Shown: positions 7,430-16,030, counted from the stretch's first letter. The stretch is 32,328 nt of DNA from Polyangia bacterium (GCA_030426145.1 JAUHZF010000063.1:1-32328), one strand, 5' to 3'. Notes: generated by a model not told the origin, from the sequence alone. Numbers and translations are program-made.

Positions 7430-8692
7430 ATGAAGACTTCACTTGTCTCGGGGATGCTCACCGTGGGCTTGTTGGCCGCGTGCGGAGGCGATACGACCCT
7501 TCAAGCCATCGACGGTCCGGAAGGAACGGGAGGCGGTGGTGGTGCATCTTCGAACACGACGAGCACGGCGGCGGGTGGCGCGGGCACGGGTGGCAGCGCG
7601 GCTGACCCTGTAGGGCCCACTCTCATGGTGGTGCACGAGAACGGCATGACCGGCTACCTGGAGGTCGCCGACTATGGGCCGCTGCTCAACCACACGGCGT
7701 ATGCACTGCCCGACGGCGTGCCCCGTGCAGTCACGCAGCGTGGCCCGCATATCGTGGTGGCGCTCACGAGTGCCGTCTCTGAGGTGGCATTCCGCCAGTT
7801 CGACCACTTCGTCAATCTCGATGGGTCCGGTGGTTTCGTCGATGCGACGCTGCAGCTCGAGCCGATTGGCTCGTCCTCGCAACTCGCGGGTCCCTTGGGA
7901 GCCGATGAGGACGATGGGCTGTGGATGCTCACGACCGGTGTTGCGCTCGGGAACGGCGTTCCGAGCAACGGCCTGCATTGGTCGCCCACCGGCAGCGTCG
8001 GGGGTCCGTGGTCGGTTTACGAGAGCACGCCCGCCATATCGTCATGGGCGGTGCTACCGGGCGTGCGCTCGGTGATTGCGAGTACCACCGATGGCCTGAT
8101 CCAGATCGAGCTTCGACGCTGGGACAAGAGCATGGCCTTGCTGGCCGATCTCCCGGGAGATGCGACCTATCCCGCCCTACAGGTGCACGAGCGAAGCCTC
8201 TACGGGATCACGTCTGATTGCAGCGGGTGCGCAGGAGCGGGGGAGCTCCACATCTGGCGTGACCTCGAGCCAGGCGAACCCGCGGAGCAGACGCCCATCC
8301 TCGGCGCGCCCGACATCACGATCCCCTTGCCCAACGACATGGCGGAGGCATGCTCGCTGACGGTTGGCGCCCGGGCCGTCGTCGTCGGTGCCTGCCGCAC
8401 CGATGCTCAAGCGCCGCACGACCCGAAGCTATACGCCTACGAGGACCCCGGGACCCTCTCGGCTTCGTCCGTCCCCGACGCGTCGCTCGTGTTGCCCGAG
8501 GACCCCTTCGAGCTCGCCTCGCACCATAGGAGCGCCTCGACCGGAGCGGGCTACTCGGTCTATGTGCGCACGGCGACCCCGTTGGGACTCATCTACGATG
8601 ATCGCAGCGGCAACCTCTCCCTTCTCGACGATCGCTTTGGGGCCGACATCAACTCTCCTGCCGTGCCGAGCGACATCGCGCTGGTCGACTGA
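7430..8692 (+). CDS. Predicted lipoprotein with Gly/Ser/Thr linker, unknown function
   Basis: This 420-residue protein begins with a short signal peptide and a good lipobox, LAAC at about residues 16-19. A low-complexity linker (GGGGGASSNTTSTAAGGAGTGG region, about 30-60) follows, a layout common in myxobacterial surface lipoproteins. The remainder is probably a repeated-strand fold such as a beta-propeller, judging from regular strand-turn patterns. It contains an SDCSGCAGAGELHIW stretch with two close Cys. No enzymatic motif is visible. It follows the sigma/FecR cassette by 58 bases on the same strand and could be read through from it, but it may equally have its own promoter. Confidence 0.75.
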   Translation: MKTSLVSGMLTVGLLAACGGDTTLQAIDGPEGTGGGGGASSNTTSTAAGGAGTGGSAADPVGPTLMVVHENGMTGYLEVADYGPLLNHTAYALPDGVPRAVTQRGPHIVVALTSAVSEVAFRQFDHFVNLDGSGGFVDATLQLEPIGSSSQLAGPLGADEDDGLWMLTTGVALGNGVPSNGLHWSPTGSVGGPWSVYESTPAISSWAVLPGVRSVIASTTDGLIQIELRRWDKSMALLADLPGDATYPALQVHERSLYGITSDCSGCAGAGELHIWRDLEPGEPAEQTPILGAPDITIPLPNDMAEACSLTVGARAVVVGACRTDAQAPHDPKLYAYEDPGTLSASSVPDASLVLPEDPFELASHHRSASTGAGYSVYVRTATPLGLIYDDRSGNLSLLDDRFGADINSPAVPSDIALVD

Positions 8693-8725
8693 CGCGTCCG
8701 GGGACGAGCCCCGTCGTCGCGTGTT

Positions 8726-9631
8726 TCAACGCCAGCGCATCTGGAGGGCGAGGCGGGGCTCATGGCGGATGAGCACGGGTATGAGGCGTCGGGCATTCTC
8801 CTGGGCCGCTTCGTCGAAGAAGCGCACGTGGAGGTGGGTATCGTGCCCGCGGGCATGTCGAATCAGCGGCGCGTTTGGCGGCTTGCCGTCGAAGAGGGGC
8901 TCGAGCAGGTCGGGCCGATGCGTCTCTGCGTACTCGCGCAGCAGGGCCTTCACACTTCGATCCACGAAGAGGTACTCGACGTCGCCGCCGTCGTAGAGGG
9001 CGTCGAGCAGGGTGAGGGTGGCGGCGCGATCGAGGTTGTCGGCCGTGGCACGCCGATACCAGGTCGAGCCGTCGGTGTAGAAGTAGCCGAGGTCGGCATC
9101 GAGGCCGGATTGGTGACTGCGGTGGGGGCGAAGGTGCCCGCCGCGCTTGCGGCTGATGCTCCCGACGCGCAGCGGAGGGTGATTCGGGAAGCGACACTCC
9201 ACCCGTCGCGCAGCGCGTTCGATCGAAGCCACCACCCGAGCCGTCCCCCAGTTGTACAGGGGCGTCACGACGTCGACGGCGGAGCTGCTCGAGAGCTCGA
9301 CCCCGCCCCGGAGCGCTCCACGGGTGGGACTCCCAATGGAGGCGGAGCCTAGGCTCGAGGGGTCGTCGCGGTAGCGTGCTTCGAGCGTGGTGGCGTCGAG
9401 CTCAGGCTCCACGAGTGGCGCATCGACGGGGGCGTCCCAGCACTCCGGCTGGTGAACCGCGTCGGTGATGGCGGGCTCGTCGAGCTCGCTCACCACCGGT
9501 GCCCACTGGGTCGACAGGTGCGTGGCCGCGGCGGCCGGATCGATTTCGAAGTCACCGCATCCGGTGAGGACGCCCAGAAGGATGCCCAAGAAGGCGCTGG
9601 GCGCGACCGAGATCAGGGCCGCCCGACGCAT
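8726..9631 (-). CDS. MepA-like (peptidase M74) murein endopeptidase, lipoprotein
   Basis: The protein of about 301 residues has a lipoprotein signal (LTGC at about residues 22-25). Its C-terminal half carries the metal site of penicillin-insensitive murein endopeptidases: an HRSHQSGLDADLGYF stretch supplying His and Asp, and GHDTHLHVRF supplying the HxH pair. This family is a zinc LAS-type peptidase that cuts D-alanyl-meso-diaminopimelyl cross-links in peptidoglycan. The residues expected for metal binding are present, so it should be active in the periplasm. The ATG at 9631 (or the GTG at 9634) overlaps the stop of the aconitase-family gene upstream on the same strand, so the two are probably translated together. 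A metabolic reason for that pairing is not obvious. Confidence 0.88.
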   Translation of the reverse strand: MRRAALISVAPSAFLGILLGVLTGCGDFEIDPAAAATHLSTQWAPVVSELDEPAITDAVHQPECWDAPVDAPLVEPELDATTLEARYRDDPSSLGSASIGSPTRGALRGGVELSSSSAVDVVTPLYNWGTARVVASIERAARRVECRFPNHPPLRVGSISRKRGGHLRPHRSHQSGLDADLGYFYTDGSTWYRRATADNLDRAATLTLLDALYDGGDVEYLFVDRSVKALLREYAETHRPDLLEPLFDGKPPNAPLIRHARGHDTHLHVRFFDEAAQENARRLIPVLIRHEPRLALQMRWR

Positions 9632-11619
9632 CACGCCTCGGCGCGAGGCGCGACGATTTTCCCCGCGAGGGCGCTCGCGGCGACCACGAGCGGGCTCGCC
9701 AGGTAGACCTGGCCGGGGCCGCTGCGGCCGGGGAAGTTGCGGTTGATGGCGGACACCGTCACCTCGTCCGGCGTTTGGCTCACGCCAGGACCGGCCTTGA
9801 TGCAGGCGCCGCAGGAGGGGTCGACGAGCTGCACGCCCATCTTCTCGAAGGTGTCCACGTAGCCCTGCTCGATGGCGTAGTCGCGGATGATCTGCGAGCC
9901 GAACTGGATGTAGAGCTGCACGCCGTCGGCGAGTTTGTCGCCGCGGTCGAGCGCGGCCTTGAGGACCGCGTGGTACATGTCCATGTCGGCCTTCTTGCCG
10001 CCCGTGCAGGAGCCGCCGTAGGCGATGTCGATCTTCACCTCGCCGCCATTCTTCTCCTCGAGGTTCTTGAGGGGCACGCCGTTGCGGGGATCGCCCGGCG
10101 TCGCCACCATGGGCTCGATGGAGGAGAGATCGATCTCGAAGCGGTGGGCGTACTCGGCGTCGGGGTCGGCGGCGACGATGCGGCTGCGAACCGTCTCGGC
10201 GTCGAGGCCGCGCTGCTTCACGAGGTAGTCGACGACGACCTCGTCGGCCTCGATGATGCCGGTGAAGCCACCCGCCTCGACGGCCATGTTGGTGAGCGTG
10301 GACCGCTCGTCGAGCTCCATGCCACGCACGCCGTCGCCGGCGAACTCGAGCACCTTGCCGATGCCGTCGCCGCTGCGCCAGAACGGTTGCGACAGCAGGT
10401 AGAGCATCACGTCCTTGGCCGTAACACCGGGACGGAGCTTACCGGTCAGCTCGAACCGCACCGACTGGGGCACGGCCACACGCACGTCTTTGGTGAACCA
10501 AGCGTTGGCCATGTCGGTGGAGCCGACGCCAAACGCGAAGGCACCGAGGGAGCCGGCCATGCAGGTGTGGGAGTCGGTGCCGAGGACCACGTCGCCGGGC
10601 ATGGCGAGCTCCTCGATGACCTTGTTGTGGCAGATGGCTTCGCTGCCCACGGTCTGGCCGTTGCGCTCGACCTCGCCGAAGAGCTTGACCCCGTTGCGCT
10701 CGGCCCAGCCCTGCTGAACCACCTTGAGCTTGGTCGCCTGCTCCTTGAGGCCCATCTCCACGTGCTTCTTGCTCATCACGCGGTCGAGGAAGGTGAGGTG
10801 GTCGCGGAAGGCAAAGACGCTCCCGGGGTCCTTCACCGGCGTGTCGGCGCCGATGCCCGCCACGAAGAGCGACTCGGCCATGGGCGTGACGTACTCGTGG
10901 CTGAAGCGCACGTCGGTGCGCACGAAGAGGCTGTCGCCGGGCTTGACGGCGTCGACGCCGATGGTGTCGGTCTTGGCGTCGACGATGACGTGACGCGCGA
11001 TGATCTTCTCGGCGAGGGTCATCGGGCGCTTGGGCGTGTCGACCGCAGGCGGCGAGACCTCACCAGCAAGGCGCGCCTTGTTGTAGTTGAAGAGCCCGCC
11101 GTACTCGACGACGTCGCGGCTGATGGGGTCGAGGCCCTTGGTGAACTCGCCGATCGGGATCTCCTCGCCGGCTTCGATGCGGTCGAGGATGGAGAAGTCG
11201 GTTGTCGTGAGCAGGCCGATGTTCTGACAGTTCTGTCCGTAGATCTTCTCGATGTTGCGAGCGACGACGACCTGAATCCCCGCCTCGCGCTCGGAGTAGG
11301 GCGCCGTCTCCCGCGAGGAGCCGCAGCCCTTGCTCCGCCCGCTCACGATGACCGAGAAGCCCCCCGACTTCAGCGCGTCCCGTTCGATGTGGCCACCACG
11401 CAGCCCGACCAGCGAGTAACGGGCCAAGGTCTCGTCGTAGTAGTAACAAACCCAACCCGGCGTGATCTCGTCTGTCGAGATGTTGTCGATGAGGGTTTCG
11501 GGATCGGGTCGCGTCTCGAGCTTTTCGCCACCGAGCTGGCGCTTCAGTGCGTCAGCGTCTTCGGTGAGATAGAGGATGCGGCCTTGGGGTTTGACGGACG
11601 TTCGGCGGGGGATCGGCAT
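9631..11619 (-). CDS. Aconitase / isopropylmalate-dehydratase family protein with N-terminal swivel domain
   Basis: The 662-residue enzyme has the aconitase superfamily domains in reversed order. The small swivel domain comes first (about residues 40-190; GRSKGCGSSRE provides the substrate-binding Arg/Ser loop). The large [4Fe-4S] domain follows (about 215-650). Cluster ligands are visible as the Cys of GTDSHTC near residue 349 and the pair in DPSCGACI near 602. Such enzymes interconvert hydroxy-di- or tricarboxylates by dehydration and rehydration (citrate/isocitrate, 2-/3-isopropylmalate, homocitrate). The substrate cannot be decided from sequence. Length matches a LeuD-plus-LeuC fusion better than the roughly 890-residue bacterial AcnA. 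The MepA-like gene overlaps its stop codon. Confidence 0.88.
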   Translation of the reverse strand: MPIPRRTSVKPQGRILYLTEDADALKRQLGGEKLETRPDPETLIDNISTDEITPGWVCYYYDETLARYSLVGLRGGHIERDALKSGGFSVIVSGRSKGCGSSRETAPYSEREAGIQVVVARNIEKIYGQNCQNIGLLTTTDFSILDRIEAGEEIPIGEFTKGLDPISRDVVEYGGLFNYNKARLAGEVSPPAVDTPKRPMTLAEKIIARHVIVDAKTDTIGVDAVKPGDSLFVRTDVRFSHEYVTPMAESLFVAGIGADTPVKDPGSVFAFRDHLTFLDRVMSKKHVEMGLKEQATKLKVVQQGWAERNGVKLFGEVERNGQTVGSEAICHNKVIEELAMPGDVVLGTDSHTCMAGSLGAFAFGVGSTDMANAWFTKDVRVAVPQSVRFELTGKLRPGVTAKDVMLYLLSQPFWRSGDGIGKVLEFAGDGVRGMELDERSTLTNMAVEAGGFTGIIEADEVVVDYLVKQRGLDAETVRSRIVAADPDAEYAHRFEIDLSSIEPMVATPGDPRNGVPLKNLEEKNGGEVKIDIAYGGSCTGGKKADMDMYHAVLKAALDRGDKLADGVQLYIQFGSQIIRDYAIEQGYVDTFEKMGVQLVDPSCGACIKAGPGVSQTPDEVTVSAINRNFPGRSGPGQVYLASPLVVAASALAGKIVAPRAEA

Positions 11620-11679
11620 GGCGTTTGGGGGACATTACGCCTAGCCGATCGCGTCGGTTGACGCTACACCGGCCCGGCT

Positions 11680-12339
11680 GTGACCGACCTTCCCGAAGTC
11701 TCGATCGTGCTGCCCGTGCACGACGCCGAAGCTCGTCTCGAGGCGCTCGTCGTCGGCCTACGCGGCCGACTCCTCGAGGCCGATTTCGAAGCGGAGCTCT
11801 TCCTCGCCGAGCATGGCTCGACCGACCGCACGGCGCGCGTGGCCGGCCAGCTGAGCGCGCAGTTTCCCGAGGTGCACAGCTTCTGCGTGGGCCCGGTCAG
11901 CCCCGGTATGGCCCAACGTCGCGCCATCGCCGCAGCTCGCGGCCGCTACGTCGTCTGCGACGCGGTCGGGCTCGGCGACGTCGACTTCATCGGCCGTGCC
12001 GTCGATCGGCTGCGTCTCGATGGCAGCGACGTGGTCGTGGGACGTGCCCAACCCAATCCCGCGACCGAGCCCATGGACCGGGTCTACCAGCAGCTCTTTC
12101 GCTGGGGCGTCGGCTTCGAGGCCGCACCGAGCGGCCTCATCGCTTTTCGACGGGCGATCGTGGCGCCGATCGCCGAGCGCTGCGCGACCGACAGCGACGT
12201 CTTCGCGACCGAGCTCCTCATTCGGTGTCAGCGCCAGGGGCTGCGCGTCGACACATTGACGGTGCGGGGCGCCGACCTGGCGTCGCCGTTGCGGCTTCTG
12301 GGGGAGGCGATGCAGCTTCGCCGTGCCCTCGACCGGTGA
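11680..12339 (+). CDS. Glycosyltransferase family 2-like protein
   Basis: The 219-residue protein starts at a GTG and opens with VSIVLPVHDAEARLEALV, the usual GT-A fold entry for nucleotide-sugar binding. A GSTDRT motif near residue 47 follows, then YVVCDAVGLGDVDF near 91-104 in the place of the DxD loop. It has no membrane helix and is near the small end for the family, so it may be a soluble or degenerate transferase. Acceptor and donor are unknown. It is divergent from the aconitase-family gene across 60 bases, which must hold both promoters, and it stands alone on its strand. Confidence 0.8.
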   Translation: MTDLPEVSIVLPVHDAEARLEALVVGLRGRLLEADFEAELFLAEHGSTDRTARVAGQLSAQFPEVHSFCVGPVSPGMAQRRAIAAARGRYVVCDAVGLGDVDFIGRAVDRLRLDGSDVVVGRAQPNPATEPMDRVYQQLFRWGVGFEAAPSGLIAFRRAIVAPIAERCATDSDVFATELLIRCQRQGLRVDTLTVRGADLASPLRLLGEAMQLRRALDR

Positions 12340-12342
12340 CCG

Positions 12343-12477
12343 CTACTTCCCCGAGTTGCGTACGGTCTTGACCCTCGGCGGGCGAAAGAGGTCACGGATC
12401 TGCTTCCAGATGGAGCTGTTCTTCTTGTTCATGCTCCATGTCTTAAGCACCGGATGTGCCATGGCCACGACGACCAT
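12343..12477 (-). CDS. Candidate small basic protein, 29-44 residues
   Basis: A short frame in the otherwise empty gap between the glycosyltransferase and the DHH-like gene ends with TAG at 12345-12343. It has possible ATG starts at 12432 (29 residues), 12462 and 12477 (44 residues). The translation ends KQIRDLFRPPRVKTVRNSGK, is rich in Lys/Arg, and has none of the Ala/Arg/Pro-run look of shadow frames in this DNA. No convincing ribosome site precedes any of the starts, and GGAG lies too close to the ATG at 12432. No family is recognised. It could be a short nucleic-acid-binding or membrane-surface peptide, or simply chance. Confidence 0.3.
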   Translation of the reverse strand: MVVVAMAHPVLKTWSMNKKNSSIWKQIRDLFRPPRVKTVRNSGK

Positions 12478-12554
12478 GTTTCAGGTGCTTGTCGTCCACC
12501 AGCCCTGATCGTCCCACCCGGACGTCTCAGGGACAGGCACAGCCTGGCACGCCT

Positions 12555-13628
12555 TCACCCGGGGTCGGCGGGGGATTCTTCGGGTGCCTGTGCGGCCGGC
12601 GCCGCGGGCTCGTCGTTTCCGCGAAAGACGGACGAGACCACGTCGAGCACCTGCTTGCCGCTCAGGCCCGAGCCGGTGCGACGAGGAGAGCCCCCGATGT
12701 CGTCGCTCCCGCCCCACGCGTTGCCGTCCTCGCCCTCGACGTTGGGGTCGCTTTGGTTGAGGGCGCCATATACGTCGCGGAGGTTCTTGGGCAGGAAGGC
12801 ATCGGCGAGACGCAGCGTCATTCGCCCGTCGCCCTTGTCCAGCACGATGGCGGCGAGCTCGCCTTTGTACGGCTCCTTGAGCTGCTCCTCCACCTCGTAG
12901 ATCCCGAGCGTCGAGCGCACGAGCACGGCGACCTTTCGGGAGGGGAGGGCAGCTTGGTCTTGCGTCTCGATGCCACCCGACCGCGGCAGGCCCCGCGGAA
13001 ACAGGTCGGCGTCGAGCCGCTCGAGCAGACCGAGGCTGAAGGTCTGAACGTCGACCGTGTCCCAGCCGCCTTCGTTGCGCAGGCGCTTCTCTTCGGCCCT
13101 GAGCTTGTCGATGCGCTTCTTGTGGGCCTCGTAGATCCTGCGCGGGAGGCCGGACAAGAGCGCCTTGTCGAAGCCATAGGCATCGATCACACCTTCGACC
13201 CGGATCAGCGGCATGGCCTTGCGGAGCATGGCGTAGTCGTCGTGGGTCAGGGCGTGGTGGTTCATCAGCACCCAGGCCGCGAGCATGGCGTCGAGGTCGG
13301 GCTCGTTGACGTAGACGTGCCACTCGCCTTCCCACAGGGGCAGGCCCTGCATCAGCATGACCGTGGCCTGCTCGCAGGTGGCGAGGGTGAAGGCGCGTAC
13401 ACAACCGGCGTGGTGGTCGAGGGAGTACTGACGCCGCTCGTTGTCGAGGAAGGCGGGACCCGTGTAGACGCCGTCGAGGAAGATGCTCTGGTCGGGGTAC
13501 TTGTCGCGCTCGCCCGGCTCGACGGCGTGACCGCGCTCGACGTGCAGCATGATGCTCGGCCAATCCTGGGCGACGATCACCGGAGGATCGTCCAGGAGCC
13601 GGTATCGCTCTGGCGACGACGAGGCCAT
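12555..13628 (-). CDS. DHH-like phosphoesterase family protein
   Basis: The protein is about 357 residues from the ATG at 13628 (another ATG lies at 13637). A longer frame runs to 13829 but crosses into the kinase gene and gives unlikely sequence. It contains an FLDGVYTGPAFLD block, a DHH motif in SLDHHAG, and EPDLDAMLAAWVLMN. This order resembles the metal-binding motifs of DHH phosphoesterases such as nanoRNase and RecJ relatives. A basic helical stretch, a beta-rich domain and an acidic, Gly/Pro-rich tail (about 310-357) follow. The substrate is unknown; small nucleotides or short RNA are guesses from the family. It is divergent from the kinase-FGE gene, with about 110 bases between starts. 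Confidence 0.65.
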   Translation of the reverse strand: MASSSPERYRLLDDPPVIVAQDWPSIMLHVERGHAVEPGERDKYPDQSIFLDGVYTGPAFLDNERRQYSLDHHAGCVRAFTLATCEQATVMLMQGLPLWEGEWHVYVNEPDLDAMLAAWVLMNHHALTHDDYAMLRKAMPLIRVEGVIDAYGFDKALLSGLPRRIYEAHKKRIDKLRAEEKRLRNEGGWDTVDVQTFSLGLLERLDADLFPRGLPRSGGIETQDQAALPSRKVAVLVRSTLGIYEVEEQLKEPYKGELAAIVLDKGDGRMTLRLADAFLPKNLRDVYGALNQSDPNVEGEDGNAWGGSDDIGGSPRRTGSGLSGKQVLDVVSSVFRGNDEPAAPAAQAPEESPADPG

Positions 13629-13737
13629 CTGTCGCATCCTGTGACGCCTCGCCGGCGTCTTCAACGCGCAATCGCGATCAAGTGGTTGGACGTAGGCGTC
13701 GAGAGCACATGGACGCCCAAGCCACGCCGCCGGCGGT

Positions 13738-15747
13738 TTGGTAGACTCGGCGGTGGTGTTGGAGCTGTCACCCGGCGCGGTCGTCTCAGACAAGCTCCGC
13801 CTCGAGGTGCCCCTCGGCCAAGGCGGCATGGGCAGCGTGTGGCTCGCCCGTCACCTCGCGCTCGACACCGAGGTGGCGGTCAAGTTCATCCGGCCCGAGC
13901 GCGCCGCCGCCGATCCTCGCCTCCGCCAGCGTTTTGCGCGCGAGGCCAAGGCCGCCGCCCGCATCACCTGCCCCCACGTGGTGCAGATCAAGGATTATGG
14001 CGTCGCGGAGGACACGCCCTACATCGTCATGGAGAGGTTGTCCGGCGTGTCGCTCGGGCAGCTCCTGCAGTCCTCCACCCTGTCATTTCGAAGGGTTCGG
14101 CTCCTGGTCGAACAAGTCGCCAAGGCGCTCAGCAGCGCCCACCGGCTCGGCATCGTGCACCGCGACATCAAGCCCCAGAACATCTTCGTGCTCGAGGGCG
14201 ACGGCGACGGCCTCGCGGTGAAGGTGCTCGACTTCGGCGTGGCGAAGGTCGTGAGCGAAGACAGTCAGGTGCCCGATGGCACCGGGCTCACCGAGACGGG
14301 GACCGTCATCGGCTCGCCCCCCTACATGAGCCCGGAGCAGCTCGAAGGCCGTAGCGACGTCGACCACCGCGCCGACCTCTGGTCGCTCGGTATCGTCACC
14401 TACCAGGCTCTCACCGGGCAGCTGCCCTTCGTGGGAGGATCGTTCGTGGCCGTGGGGGCCGCCGTGCTCCGTGGGCTCTACACGCCGGCGCGTGAGCTGC
14501 GTCCGGGGCTGCCGCCCGAGGTCGATCACTGGCTCGCGAAGGCGCTCGCGCTGCCCCCCGACGACCGGTTCTCGTCCGCCGAGGCCATGGCGGAGGCCTT
14601 CCTCGCGATCGAGCCGCCCAGCGAAGAGGCATTCGCGCTCACCCCCGACCCGAACGAGGTGGCCCATGCGACGACGGCGCCAGCCACACCGGCCGCCGCG
14701 TCGCCGGCTTCGGGCACCGTCACCTCCGCGGGGCCGGCTGAAGGAGCGACGGAAAGCTCCATCGCGGTTCCCGTGGTCCGTGGCGAAAGGGCGCGCTGGC
14801 GTCGCTGGGCGACTTTCGGCGCCGGGCTCGTCGCCGTCGGAGGCGGCGTCGCAGCGATGCGGCTCGCGGCCGAACCATCCTCCCCGAGCCCGGCGCCGAC
14901 CGCATCGAGCTCATCGCCGAACCTGGGACCCGTCCTGAGCTACCCGGAGGGCGAGTGCCCGCCGGGCATGGTGTACGTCGAGGGAGGGCGTTTCGGCATG
15001 GGGGCGGAGCCGAGCGCCGAGACCCGAACCGACGAGACGCCGGTGCACGAGGTCGAGGTGGCCTCCTTCTGCCTCGATCGCACCGAGGTCACGGTGGGGG
15101 CCTATGCCGCCTGCGCGACCTGCGAAGCTGCACCGACGACGGTGAGCTGGGAGGGCATCACCCCCCGGACGCAGAGCTTCTGGAGCCGCTTCTGCAATGG
15201 TGGCGCCGATGGGCGCGACGACCACCCCATCAACTGTCTCAACTGGCACCAGGCCCAGGCCTACTGTGCCGCTCAGGGCACGCGCCTACCCCGCGAAGAG
15301 GAGTGGGAGCTCGCGGCGCGGGGCGACGACGCGCGACCCTATCCTTGGGGCGGAGCCTCGCCCAGCCACGAGCGCGTCAATGCGTGTGGACAGGAGTGTA
15401 GCGCGGAGCTGACCCGGCTTCGGGCTGAGGTCGGCGTCGAGGAGGCCTATCCCAAGATGTACGACGGCGACGACGGCGCCGCGGGCACGTCGACGGTGGG
15501 CCGCTTCCCCGAAGGCGCGTCGCCCTACGGAATTCTCGACCTCTCGGGGAACGTCTGGGAGTGGACCAACAGCCCGTACTGTCCCTACGACAACCTCGAC
15601 TGTGGGGACTCGCGCCGCGTCTTGCGCGGGGGCGGATGGGACCTTCCCGATCCCAACGACGTGCGCGTCACGCGGCGCCACCCCGGTGCTCGCCGCGGGC
15701 GTGGACACAACATCGGCTTTCGCTGCGCGTGGTCGTCCGGCGGTTGA
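13738..15747 (+). CDS. Transmembrane Ser/Thr protein kinase with extracytoplasmic FGE-sulfatase-like domain
   Basis: This 669-residue fusion has a Hanks-type kinase domain at about residues 18-290. Visible are the glycine loop GQGGMGSVW (27-35), Lys49 in VAVKF, HRDIKPQN (141-148), DFG (165-167) and SPPYMSPE (193-200), so the kinase should be active. An Ala/Pro/Thr linker, one membrane helix (about 358-376) and an FGE-sulfatase fold (about 408-669; GMVYVEGGRFGMG, NLNWHQAQAYC-like and GNVWEWT motifs) follow. The catalytic Cys pair of true formylglycine-generating enzymes is absent near RVLRGGGW. The outer domain is therefore more likely a ligand sensor. It carries many paired Cys, fitting disulfides. 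Starts at TTG 13738 or GTG 13753/13756 are all possible; no ribosome site decides. Confidence 0.9.
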   Translation: MVDSAVVLELSPGAVVSDKLRLEVPLGQGGMGSVWLARHLALDTEVAVKFIRPERAAADPRLRQRFAREAKAAARITCPHVVQIKDYGVAEDTPYIVMERLSGVSLGQLLQSSTLSFRRVRLLVEQVAKALSSAHRLGIVHRDIKPQNIFVLEGDGDGLAVKVLDFGVAKVVSEDSQVPDGTGLTETGTVIGSPPYMSPEQLEGRSDVDHRADLWSLGIVTYQALTGQLPFVGGSFVAVGAAVLRGLYTPARELRPGLPPEVDHWLAKALALPPDDRFSSAEAMAEAFLAIEPPSEEAFALTPDPNEVAHATTAPATPAAASPASGTVTSAGPAEGATESSIAVPVVRGERARWRRWATFGAGLVAVGGGVAAMRLAAEPSSPSPAPTASSSSPNLGPVLSYPEGECPPGMVYVEGGRFGMGAEPSAETRTDETPVHEVEVASFCLDRTEVTVGAYAACATCEAAPTTVSWEGITPRTQSFWSRFCNGGADGRDDHPINCLNWHQAQAYCAAQGTRLPREEEWELAARGDDARPYPWGGASPSHERVNACGQECSAELTRLRAEVGVEEAYPKMYDGDDGAAGTSTVGRFPEGASPYGILDLSGNVWEWTNSPYCPYDNLDCGDSRRVLRGGGWDLPDPNDVRVTRRHPGARRGRGHNIGFRCAWSSGG

Positions 15748-15748
15748 G

Positions 15749-16030
15749 TCAGCTGCCGCCTGAGCCGCCTGAGCCGCCGGCGCCGCCTGCACTGCCCGAA
15801 CCACCAGCGCCTCCGGCGGAGGCTGTCGTTCCGCCTGCGCTGCCGGTGGCCGCCGTCGTCCCGCCCGCGCCGCCGGTGGCCCCAGTGCTGCTGCTGCTGC
15901 TGCTGGTCGCGGTCGCGCCCCCGGTGCCGCCGGCGCCGCCCGCGCTGGAGCTACGGGGGCGCTCGTCATTGCCGCAAGCGGCGACGGCACAGAGGGTGGC
16001 GAGGAGGAGGAAGATGTTTCGGTGCAACAT
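15749..16030 (-). CDS. Gly/Ser/Thr-rich mini-lipoprotein
   Basis: The 93-residue product is a lipoprotein signal peptide with lipobox VAAC (about residues 16-19), followed almost entirely by Gly, Ser, Ala and Thr in GGAGG, SSSSSS and GGTT blocks. Such linkers normally join a lipid anchor to a folded domain, as in the lipoprotein at 7430-8692, but here the protein ends inside the linker. It starts two bases after the beta-barrel gene upstream in the operon. Its stop codon lies one base from the stop of the convergent kinase gene. It may be a truncated remnant or a genuine short surface-coating protein. Six CTG/CAG triplets (about 15888-15905) code for the Ser run. Confidence 0.65.
   Translation of the reverse strand: MLHRNIFLLLATLCAVAACGNDERPRSSSAGGAGGTGGATATSSSSSSTGATGGAGGTTAATGSAGGTTASAGGAGGSGSAGGAGGSGGSGGS

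Noticed and set aside
9775..11661. Long antisense frames over known genes (also 169-1932 minus, 25791-27875 plus, 28647-31238 plus)
   Set aside because: They are His/Val/Gly/Asp-rich shadows of high-GC codon use; the opposite strand in each case encodes a recognised protein family or a clear exported protein.
13629..13829. Extension of the DHH-like gene upstream to 13829
   Set aside because: It would overlap the start of the kinase gene, and the added residues lack any pattern.
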